In this document: positions 7,698-17,900 of the stretch, piece by piece
Position numbering within the stretch: position 1 is the stretch's first letter
How the letters are laid out: every line of letters starts with the position of its first letter
Origin: a virus
Length of the DNA: 26,067 bases
IMG/VR virus record: IMGVR_UViG_3300042350_001128
Location: 1-26,067 of that record
Direction: 5' to 3' (one strand)
Program-made: the position numbers and the translations under genes
Notes under the pieces: generated by a model
What the model saw: only the letters and a program-made list of their open reading frames with translations
The model's database searches: none
Told to the model about the DNA's origin: nothing

Positions 7698-8286
7698 CTA
7701 AAATAAATGCTTTTATTCCGTAGTGTGCTACTTGTTTACTCAAGTCAACGTCGATAAAAGTTTTGAATCCATACTCGTTTGCTTGTCTGCAAAAATAAAT
7801 ATCTTCACCTACAAAGTTGTCTTCTGCTTCGTTATAAATGTGAGTAAACCACGGCTTAGGTAACGTTTCAAAAACTTTTCGACTTACTAACATGCATCCC
7901 ATTCCAACTGCCCAAACTTTATGCAAGCCTGTTTTAGCATCTAGCCTAGCATCTAGATCGTGTTGATTAATAAATGCAACACTTCTTAATGGTTTAACTC
8001 TTGTGCTATAAGTTGCAGCAACAATATCTTTATTGTGTGCGAGCAACTGATCGACTGTGTCTTTTGGAAAGTGCATGTCACTGTCAAGCCAAAGTAAATA
8101 GTCCGATCCACTTTGTAATGCACGATTTGCTAGTATTTGTCGTAGGTCTGGAATAACAGTTCCTAAGGCAGAAAATATTTCAAAATCTACACCGGACTTT
8201 GCCAAGTGCGAAGTTAAATTAGCAAGAGACTTGGCAAATCCTAGGTGTACATAGTTGTGTGAAGGAATGCATATTGCAATTTTCAT
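7675..8286 (-). CDS. GT-A (family 2-like) glycosyltransferase
   Basis: 203-residue cytoplasmic glycosyltransferase that should transfer sugar from a nucleotide-sugar donor; acceptor unknown. It starts with the family opening MKIAICIPSH, has the metal-binding DSD at 68-70 within SDYLLWLDSDMHFP, a VGEDIYFCRQANEYG segment with the catalytic-type acidic pair E161-D162, and a late histidine in VAHYG (188) of the kind that completes the metal site. All core elements are therefore present in a compact single domain with no membrane helix. Its ATG overlaps the preceding stop by one base (TAATG), and its own end overlaps the 1300-residue glycosyltransferase-like gene, so the three genes are probably translated as a coupled unit. 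The position after the fibre genes suggests modification of virion or host surface glycans, but nothing in the sequence proves it. Confidence 0.85.
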   Translation of the reverse strand: MKIAICIPSHNYVHLGFAKSLANLTSHLAKSGVDFEIFSALGTVIPDLRQILANRALQSGSDYLLWLDSDMHFPKDTVDQLLAHNKDIVAATYSTRVKPLRSVAFINQHDLDARLDAKTGLHKVWAVGMGCMLVSRKVFETLPKPWFTHIYNEAEDNFVGEDIYFCRQANEYGFKTFIDVDLSKQVAHYGIKAFILDETNEYS

Positions 8287-8687
8287 TAGACTAGCTCTTG
8301 ACTAATCAAATCTAGATTCAATTCCTTTTCAGTTGCTAGTGTAAGTTTGTTTAGTTTGTTTGCAGTACTTGTTGCTTTTTTTACAACCTCTGCAAATTCT
8401 TTTTCAGGAAGCAGTGCCATTGCTAACATTGTTTCTGGTTGTACTTTACCTAAAGTTAGAAGATCTGCCGCTGCACGGTTACCAAAATGTTCAATCCAAT
8501 GATGTTTGTCATCGGCTTCTGCTCTACTTAAAACTTCTTCTTCGGTTTCACTGCCTAAGATTTTAGTTTTAATAGATTGTTCTAGATCTTTATCTTCTAA
8601 ATTAATAGATTTTAATTTTTTAAGTTTTCTTGCCTTACTAAATTCAGTAGCAAGAATAACATTCTCGAGTTCATATGCTGTTATCAT
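8286..8687 (-). CDS. Small helical protein of unknown function
   Basis: 133 residues that I do not recognise. The sequence is hydrophilic and mostly helical in character, rich in Lys, Glu, Leu and Ala, with no signal peptide, membrane segment or cysteine. A central segment HHWIEHFGNRAAADLLTLG (about 62-80) looks like the most structured part. The C-terminal half is a run of amphipathic helices. The start ATG has GGAG nine bases upstream. It lies 18 bases after the 57-residue gene and overlaps the glycosyltransferase start by one base. Its place directly between a fibre-type structural gene and a glycosyltransferase would suit a fibre assembly factor or a virion protein, but this is only context. 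Confidence 0.75.
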   Translation of the reverse strand: MITAYELENVILATEFSKARKLKKLKSINLEDKDLEQSIKTKILGSETEEEVLSRAEADDKHHWIEHFGNRAAADLLTLGKVQPETMLAMALLPEKEFAEVVKKATSTANKLNKLTLATEKELNLDLISQELV

Positions 8688-8705
8688 AAAAGTATTCTCC
8701 TCAAA

Positions 8706-8879
8706 TTAACTACCCTGACCACCGAATGTGGCACTAAGACAAATAAATGTACCTGAAGAAATACCTAAGTATGTTCCTAGTACACCCATGAATATAGGAG
8801 TTCCGGAAAGCCCGAAGTAAGTGTTTACATCGCTCATACAAATGAGACTACCTGTTGGTGGTAACGATCCTGTTGCCAT
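8706..8879 (-). CDS. 57-residue fibre-associated small structural protein
   Basis: Hand-translated small gene, start MATGSLPPTGSLICMSD, stop TAA. The ribosome site AGGAA lies six bases upstream of the ATG at 8879. The protein is glycine-, serine- and threonine-rich and contains an internal near-duplication: VNTYFGLSGTPIFM (about 18-31) and LGTYLGISSGTFIC (about 34-47), that is (N/G)TYxGxSxTxI. The opening PPTGSLICMSDVNTYFG resembles short proteins (P-x-x-G-x-I-S-x-x-D-I/V-N) that sit beside fibre or tail genes in marine T4-like phages as I recall them. I infer a virion accessory, perhaps a fibre tip or adaptor. It lies between the 3874-residue fibre and the 133-residue gene on the same strand, behind a candidate late promoter. 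Confidence 0.7.
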   Translation of the reverse strand: MATGSLPPTGSLICMSDVNTYFGLSGTPIFMGVLGTYLGISSGTFICLSATFGGQGS

Positions 8880-8930
8880 ATATATTCCTAGTTTTTACTA
8901 CAATAGCAGAGTATTTAATTTAAGTCAAGT

Positions 8931-8957
8931 AGGATAGCCAAGGTTTTTGGCTATCCT
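8931..8957 (-). terminator. Hairpin after the 3874-residue fibre gene
   Basis: Perfect 10-base stem AGGATAGCCA (8931-8940) with TGGCTATCCT (8948-8957) around a 7-base loop. It begins five bases past the fibre stop codon. No strong U-run follows on the minus strand, so it may be a 3'-end stabiliser rather than an efficient intrinsic terminator. It may also serve as the 5' stem-loop of a transcript started at the octamer just upstream. Confidence 0.65.
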
Positions 8958-8962
8958 TACTT

Positions 8963-11900
8963 TTATTTATCGAGTACTTTCTGAAGCATTGATCTCAACT
9001 CGTCAATTTGTCTTTGCTGTTCTTTAAACGCTTCGATAAATGCACCAGCAAAAGCACCGTAGTTAACTGACTTAATACCGTCCTCGCCTTCATGCACAAC
9101 TTCTGGGAAATATTTCTCAACTTCTTGTGCAATAACACCCATATGTCTACGTTCGGTGTCTTCTTTATCGGTTCTTGTAAATGTCACACCACGTATGCTT
9201 AATATCTTGGTTAGCGGATCTGCAATAACTTCAATGTTATCTTTAACTCTAACGTCAGAGAACGCACAAACATCACCGGTTGCAGTAAACGTTCCTGCGC
9301 CAGTTAGTACTGCGGCTTGTGTAGTTCCACCGTACCATCTGAAGTATGTGGTAGCACTGGCAGTCGGAACACTGTGCCACAATGTACTGCTTCCGATGCC
9401 TATTGCATAATCCACTGCCGCAGCACCTATATTTGGATACAACAACAGTTTAGTACCGGCGCTTCTTGTGGTAAATGTCGGCAAGTCGACTCCGTTGACG
9501 TTCCAGTCAATTCTGTTACCACTTGCACCATTTAGATAAAGCTGACTGCTACCTGCTGTAGCATTATTTGCACCAGATAGTATCAATGTTTGTGTACTTG
9601 GGTTTATACTGAAGTTAGTGTTAACAAGACCAGTTTGTGCACCTGTGGTGTTTGCAACAAACGTAATGTATCTTGTTGCGTTTGTCGAGTCAGTTGCAAT
9701 GCTTTGTAGTGTATCAGTGTTTGTGTCGGTGTCACTCCATGGAACGTTTACTACCAAATTGTCACTGCCATCGACTTGAACTGCATATGTTCTGCTTGCT
9801 GTTGCACTAACTGCGTTTGATGCAACTGTTTGTGTAGTAGCATTTACGTTTGCATTAAATGTTGTGCCGCTTAATGTTAATCCTGTTCCTGCTGTATAAG
9901 TTGTATTAGTATCAGTTGAGCTAATTGTAATAGTATTTGCATCAGTTCTTGTTACTGTTACGTTTGTGCCAGACGCGAACGTAACATTATCAGTTGATGC
10001 ATCGCTGCCTGTAAGTCTTAAATTGGCACCACCGACTACAGTTTCTGAACTAATACTATAGGTTGTATTAGTGTCAGTGACAGTTTCGGTTGCAGTTGTT
10101 AACCCAGTTACGTGACCGTATGTATCAAGATTAACACTCTGAATGTATGTTCTGCCAGTATTAGATAACGAACTTTGACCACTTGTATTTGAGTGACTGA
10201 TTGTTATTCGATCTGCGACTGTATCAGCTACTAGATCAATACCGTTTGTGCTATCTAATGCTCCTGCTCTAATATATAGCGTATCATTGTTACTGTCTGC
10301 AACAACTGTATCAATTGTAGTACCATCAGATTGTTCAAGTCTGATGTTTTTAAATATATTCTGCGAGCTGCCGAGATCGGTGTTTGTAATACGAATAGCA
10401 TCATTTGTTGCATCGATGTTAACACTAATACCAGTACCGCTTACTATCATTAATGTGTCTCCAGTAGTGTCTGCAACCGCACTACCTGACGTTGACCATG
10501 TATACCCGACGTCAGTGGTTAACGTAATAGTTCCAAAATCCGAACTTTGACTAGTCAAGTAAGTTGCAGTTGTAACCGCAGTTACGTGACCCATTTCGTC
10601 AACGGTTATACTTGCAATACCAGCACTTCCTTGCGCACCACTTAACGTCGAAGTATCAGCGTGAGCAATTTTTATTGCATCAGTACCTGCTACTGTATTT
10701 GTAAATAAGTCAATACCGGCAGTTGATCCAGTTAACCCACGAACAAATGTTATTGTATCAGTATTGCTTTCTGCCGCTTGAGTTGTATTGGTATTTGCAG
10801 TTCCCCATGTATAGCCAGCATCTGCACCGATTGAAGCGTTTGCAAACGCATAATTGCTTGCAGTATTCCATACTACTGTACTAGAAACAGTATTTGTCCA
10901 AGCAGCAGATCCATCTACAGATACACCGGCTGTACCTGTTACATCTCCAGTTAGCGTAACTGTAGCAGTTCTTGCTGTTGCCCACTTAGTTGCTGTTGCT
11001 GCGTTACCAGAAACACTAATTGAATATGTACCTGTTAGTCTGTCGCTAGGCACTGTACCGCTTGTTAGCTGGCTAGCATTAAGAGTTGTTAATCCACTAC
11101 CGTTGCCGTTAAATATACCATTAGAGTATACGTTTCCGGCAACACCTAAACCTCCGCCGATAATAACAGCACCGGTTGTATGGCTAGATGAAGCAGTGGT
11201 GTCGCTAAATGTCTTAGCTCCTGCCATAGTCTGAGTACCACCCAGTCGAGCTCCGTCTACAGTACCACTTGATAAGTTTGACGCATTAAGAGTTGTTAAT
11301 CCGCTACCGTTGCCAGTGATTGTACCGCCAAGATGAATGTTTCCAGCAACACCCAACCCGCCTCCGATAATAACAGCACCAGTTATAGTACTAGAAGAAG
11401 CAGTAGTATCGCTAAATGTCTTGACTCCTGCCATTGTTTGGTTTCCGCCTAGGCGAGCACCTGCTACTGTTCCACTGGTTAGTTCAGTAGCATTAAGAGC
11501 AGTTAAACTTGTACCTACACCGGAGAATCCACTGGTTCCACCAAATGTTAATGTTGTTGTACTAGCTGTTAAACTAACACCCGGAATACGGAAGTTGGTT
11601 ATACTACCATTACCTAGTGTAATTTCGTTGCTGGTTGTACTTGTGCTTGCATCTGCATTATAACCGATAACAATGTTATTGCTACCCAATGCAATGCTGT
11701 CGCCGGCATTACTACCGATAGCAACGTTTTGTTTACCAGTGGTAATTGCAAGTGCTTGATATCCAACTGCAACGTTGTTTGTAGCTGTATCACTTACAGT
11801 GCCGGTTGTGTTTTGCATTGATTGAGCACCAACAGCAACGTTGTATCCGGCATTTGCTGCGGCTTGTGCTAGTGCATCATTTCCTACCGCAGTATTATGT

Positions 11901-14900
11901 GTCGAGCTAGTAACAAGAGCCAATGCTGTATTACCGAGTGCAACGTTATCTGTGCCTGTAACAACAGCACCCATTGCACCGACACCGACTACTAGGTTGT
12001 CAGTACCGGTGCTTATAGCTTGTCCACCTGCTATTGCAAGATTGGTTGCACTATTTCCGCCACCACGACCAACTTTGTGGCTGTTTACAGTTATATCACT
12101 GGTAAATGTTTTGCCTGCTTGCGATGTAGGCAAATAGGAATCACTTATAGTACCAGAACTTATATTCGAAGCGTTTAGAGTTGTTAGTCCACTACCATTA
12201 CCAGTGAATGTACCACCAGAGTGAACATTTCCAGCAATACCAACACCGCCGTCAACAACTAATGCACCTGTTGTAGTGCTGCTCGAAGCAGTTGTTGCAT
12301 CTATGTTTACATTTGGTTTAAGAGCAATAGCATTGCTACCAGTTGTACTTGTGAAAACAATAAAGTCATTTGATCCGTCTGTGATACTTAACCCGTCTGC
12401 TAAGTTTGTAGGAAATACAATTTCGTTTTCAGTGGTTGCACCCTTGAAGTTTACACTTTCACTTAGGTACAAGTCTCTCCATGCAAGTGAACTTGTACCC
12501 AAGTCTCGAGCATCATTTGTACTTGGTTCTAGGTTGCTATCCATACGTCCTACAAATGTTATAGTATCAGAAGTGGCATTACCTAAATTGATATCTCCGT
12601 TTAGATCTGTTTGTCCTGTTACAGTTAGTGTACCTGCAACAGTTGTGTTACCGCTTGCTACTACTACACGGAATTTTTCAGAACCGCTCGCACCGATATC
12701 AAAGTTAGTGCCGTCAAAACGGAAGTTTGCATCATCTTCTAATGCACCACTGGTTCCTGCAATGACAATACGGTTATTGGTTAGATCACTTATAATTGCA
12801 CTGGCTAGAGTTGATTCACCAGTAACACCCAATGTTCCTGCAACGGAAGTATTGCCACTTGAAGCAGTTACAGTAAATTTATTTGTATTAACTGAAAAAT
12901 CGCCGCCGATGTCTCCTAGTCCAGAAACATCTAATGTGCCAATAGTTGCTGTTCCGTTGACATTTATGTTTGTAGCTGTTAGATTTCCTTCAAACGCATC
13001 TGCAACGACAGTGCCGAGACTAAACGATGCATCAGCGACATTGATGTTGCCACTTATTTCAGGATCATACTCGTCAAAGAATTTAAACTTTTGATCTGTA
13101 ACATCAAAGAAGAATCCTAAATGAGTGTACCCTACGCCGGATGTTCCTGTGTTTCTGTTTCCAGTAACGCCAACATCAACGTTTACTGGCGAAGCACTAC
13201 CTGACCAACTGTCGTTTAGTGTATGTCCTGTCGTCGATACCCATACAACACTGATACCGTCTGCTAGTGCCACTGGATCTGTATCTACGTCAATATCAGT
13301 TGCTTCTGTTGTAGAGAAGTTGTCCAATGACCATTCAAACGTATCAACTCCTCCGGTACCACCACCTTCGCTGTCTATTCTTACATAGAATGTTTGTGTT
13401 GTTGTACCTTCGTAGTGTCCTACTAGTGTAGCATCATCTAAGCCACTGCCTGAAAATGTTGTTCCGTCGGCACCTATTGTGTCTCCAGAATTTAAATATA
13501 TAAAACTAGAGTCAACTTCTAAGTTGTTCAATTTAACACTAGATTGACTACCTAATACTATTAAGTCTCCTGCAACTGTAACATCAGCATCAAAGTATGC
13601 ACCTTCGGTGACTCTAAATTTTTCTACTGTGTGACTTCTTAGTTCAATGTAAATTGATCCTGTGCTTGCATTACTGGTTAAACAGACACCAATATCAACT
13701 GGGAAGTTAGGATAATCAGGTGCAGTTTGCACTAGTGTTCCCGGAGTATCAAACCCTAAGTGAATCTTTTGTCCAGATGTTAAGTTACTGGTATCGATAC
13801 CGTCGATATATCCACTAACAATAACATAACCTTCTGCTCCGTTTGCAATATTATGTCCTGCTAATCCTATAACTTCTATTTTGTTAATATCACTGGCGTC
13901 GGCTAACGCAACTGTCGGATAACGTCCAAAAATAGCGTGTCCTGCAATATAAACACCTGTTATGTAAACGGGTTGACCTTTATTAATAGTTGCGCCTGAA
14001 CTGTTGCGGCAACGAATAAATTCACGTTCACCTACTGTAATGTCAAAATTGCTGTTGTTACTAAACAACACCAATGATTCAAAATCGCTGTCATAGTATA
14101 GTCTGCCTTCTTGGTATGACGGACGACTCGAATATGCAGTTGGCGAAAAGTCTATACGACCTAAGTTAGCTTCAGTTACGTTAACTGTACCGTTGACGTA
14201 TAAGTTTTCTGCAATGCCAACTCCGCCGTCAACAACTAACGCACCTGACGTATAACCAGTCGATCCTGTGGTTGAATTAAATGTTACACTACCGTCAACT
14301 GTTAGAGCGTCATCTACCTTTACGTCTCCTGTAAATGTTGCTAGACCACTGGTGTCTATAGTTAGACGTGTAGTTGATGTTTGTTCGATAGCACTAGACG
14401 ACCCAACTTCGCCTGTTTTTACAACAAAGTTGCCGCCAGTTGCATTACCTGTTCCTAGTCCAGCTTGTATAGTAAATGCGCCGCCGGCTATGTTTGTTCC
14501 TATACCGCTTTCACCTTTGAGTGTTGCATTTGCAGTACTGCTACTTGCTTCTGCGCTACCAAAAATAACATTTCTGTTTCTTATTAACATTGTGTTATCT
14601 TTAGTAAGTGTTCCTGCAACAGGCGATGACGAACTTACAGTAACATTTGCATCGGTCTGTATAGTAAAGCTAGTAGCGTTAAATGTTGCGCCTAGTACTG
14701 GCCATTGTCCATCTAAGTTAGAAACAGTGCTACTAGCTATGTTAACGGTGTCGCCTGCTCTGATGCCTAATGTAAACGGAGTATAGGTAAATGTTAATGT
14801 TGTACTTGACGATATTGTTCCAGTTGTTTCTGCACTCAAATAAACATAATCAGTTGTAACACCGGAAACTGTTGTATTTGCAGGAATACTAGCAGAACCA

Positions 14901-17900
14901 GTTACTAACATGCCTGCTAGTATTCCACTGGTACTTGCCATTGGAACTTCTTTGTCACCATTTCCAGTAATACCGTCTGTTGCTGCGGTAAAAGATTCTA
15001 AGTTTACTGTTACTGTTGTTGAGGAGGTTGCATCGTAGTTGTCAATGAAACTTGTTATATTTCTTGTAGCAGTACTCTTACCTATTTTTACAGTTTCGGC
15101 AGCAGATCCTAATTCTAGTGTAGTAACATTATCATTGTATACCAAACCAATTCCTGTGCTTGTTGAAGAAAGTCTTGCTGATCCTACGTCTAGCCCTTCT
15201 GCTAGATCTAGTGCAGTACTCCATTCAGGTGTTGTACCATTAGATTTCAAGAAGTTGTTGGCTCTTCCAATGTTTAGTGTGTTTAGTGTACTTGTAGACT
15301 GAGCATATATAAGGTCGCCTTGTGAATATGCTGATAGGTTAGTTCCGCCCTTGTTTACAGGAACATTAGAAGTTAAGTTTGAAGGATCTAGGAAATAAGC
15401 ACTATCAAGGCTGTCTAGTGTTCCTGCATCTACAACTCCATCCTTGATAAACACTTGTCCTGACGCACCAGTGTCTACATCAAATTGACTTTGTAAGAAT
15501 CTAGCAGTTCCGAGTGTCGAATATAGTTCGCCAGGATCGTAATCAACATTAGCAATACCAATACTTACGTCTCCGTAGTATTCTCCTGATATGTTAGAAC
15601 CTGTAAGTGTTATAGGGTTATCAGTTGTATTTGCTTCTATTAAATTCTGTACTACAACTCGATAGCTGCTATCTCCGTACAATACAGTATCAGAATTTGC
15701 TGTTCCCGAACCTGCTAATCTAGTAGGTGATACAATACCTGAAATAATGTTACTTGCATCTATGTTTGTAACAGCTAAACTATTCCAGTTTGCTTTTAGT
15801 CTACTGCTTGTATTAACAACGCCGTTTACCTGTACGTTTTGTAATATTACAGTTGCATGACCAACACCTGTTGATGTAATATTCTTTGCACCTACAACTA
15901 ACCCGTTACTACTAGCAAGTGCGTCACTTCTTAGTTCGTGTAGTGTAAAGCTGTTGGTTGTTACAGATCCAATAAAGAATCTGCTGCCGTCGACTATCTC
16001 TGTAGAAGCTATATCAGGTAATGCAGAAACTGAACTTCCATCATTTTCAATGCTGATTTTTATAGCGTCTCCTGTTGCAAATCCATGATTAACTACAGTA
16101 ATACTATTGTCAGCAATGTTAACTACGTATCTAGTTAAGTTGTGATTGTTGTTTGCCGGAGTACTTAAAAATTCTATTTTATTAACTAAACTAAAATCTT
16201 CATACAGTTCGATTGTATTAGCAGTAATACTTTTTGCATAATAAACTTCGCCATTTATCATGCCGCCTATAGCAACGTTTCCTAGAGTATTATATGTTAC
16301 TGGATCGCCATTTGAATATCCATGGTTTGTTATAGTAATTCTATAATTTACATAATCGACGTTGCCGCCAGCACCTGTGTCCCCGGCTAAGAAATTGTGG
16401 CTAATCGAATCTTCTAAATCAATAATTTGCTTTGTAAGGGGAGCATCGTTGTCTTCGACAAAATCTACAGATGACGTACTTGCAACAAAAAGCTCTCCGC
16501 CTATAATGTTAACATAGGCACGTTTTTCAACAGCAGTGATTTCAATTTCAAAATCGTGTCCGAGACCTACGCCGTCAAAGTTCGGATTGACCGAAAGCAG
16601 ATCACCGACAGCATATCCTGTGCCGCCTCTTCGAATGTCAACATCTACGATACAAGCATCAGTAACTGTTAGATCAGCATATGCACCAGTTCCTACACCG
16701 GTTACAGATGTCAACGGAATCATTTCCCAAACATATGTACCTGTTGCAGGAGCATAGTCAAATCCTGGTGTAAAGTTTGTATTATCAACGTTTGTACACA
16801 CACCGTATCTTGTTTCTGTAACAGCACCTTGTGCGTTTCCGTCGGCGCTGGTTACAAGAGTATAAGCATAGCCTGTGGCTGCTTTAATTGATTCATTTGC
16901 TCCAGTGTTTGCAATAGTAAATGTAGTATTTGTAGGTATCGACAACACTATACCGTTTCCATCGTACAAGTGGTCGTTAGCATCTACTCTTACACTGTTA
17001 CCAACTCTTAGATTATGATTTGTCGAAGTTGTGATTGTTGCAACGTTGCTGGATCTTGAAACAAAGGTAATTGCCGCACTAGTAAAATTATAATCGTCGT
17101 CATTTGACAATATCAAATACTGGCTGCTATTAGAACTTTTTAAGAAGAAGTTATCTATAATTGCACTGCTAGTACCTTTGCTTGACGGTTTTATACCGGA
17201 ATCGACGTTGTTAACATACAGGTTAGGAGCCGATACTCCTGTATCCCACGGGTCGCCAGTGCTGTCGTCAGTTGCATCCCATTCGCCTTCAACAGAAGCA
17301 ACAAGTAAGTTTAGTGATGCACCGTAATTTCCCTTTGCATATCCTACGGCACCAGCAATGCCAGGTTGACTGATTTCGTCACCGTCGTTTACTGTTATAC
17401 CAGATGGCAATGTAAGTTCTACCTGTTCATATTCTTCAGTTGCAATGTCTCCTGCTTTTAAGTCTACAGCAGGAATTTCGTCGACTTGTAATAGTCTAGA
17501 TAGATATCCTTGTGTTGTTGTACTAGTAAACTGTCTTGTTGCTGGAATCAATTCAGGGTTTAATTGACCGTTAGTATTAAGTTGTACAATTGCACCAGGA
17601 ACAGCAGCCGTTGATACTGCCTTGTCAATAAATCCACCTAGTCTGTTTGATAAGAAACTTCTAATAGCCAACTGTGTTGACAAGCGTGAATTGCTAGAAC
17701 CACCTAGTTCGTCATCGCCTAAGTTAACGTTTGTTGAAATTTCTTCAATTGCAATATCTGATAATGTTAGTCGTAGTGCATCGAGCTCGTCAACCTGTAC
17801 CTTGTTTCTAAATGTAATATTACCGGTTCTGTTGTATGCTGTAATAAAAGTGCCAACTTTAAAGTCTCCAAGTTCGTTTGTGCCTGATGTATAAACACGA

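Noticed and set aside
8912-8919. ATTAAATA on the minus strand as the promoter of the 57-residue gene
   Set aside because: It departs from the octamer seen elsewhere at two positions; the exact GATAAATA at 8971-8964 is the better candidate. Kept only as a fallback.
12276-13094. Long open frame (272 codons) on the plus strand opposite the fibre gene, and many similar shorter ones between 9156 and 25101
   Set aside because: They lie antisense to low-complexity fibre repeats rich in Thr, Ser, Gly and Val codons, which leave few stops on the other strand. They show no domain, no ribosome site and hydrophobic, Pro/Val/Ser-biased composition typical of shadows.
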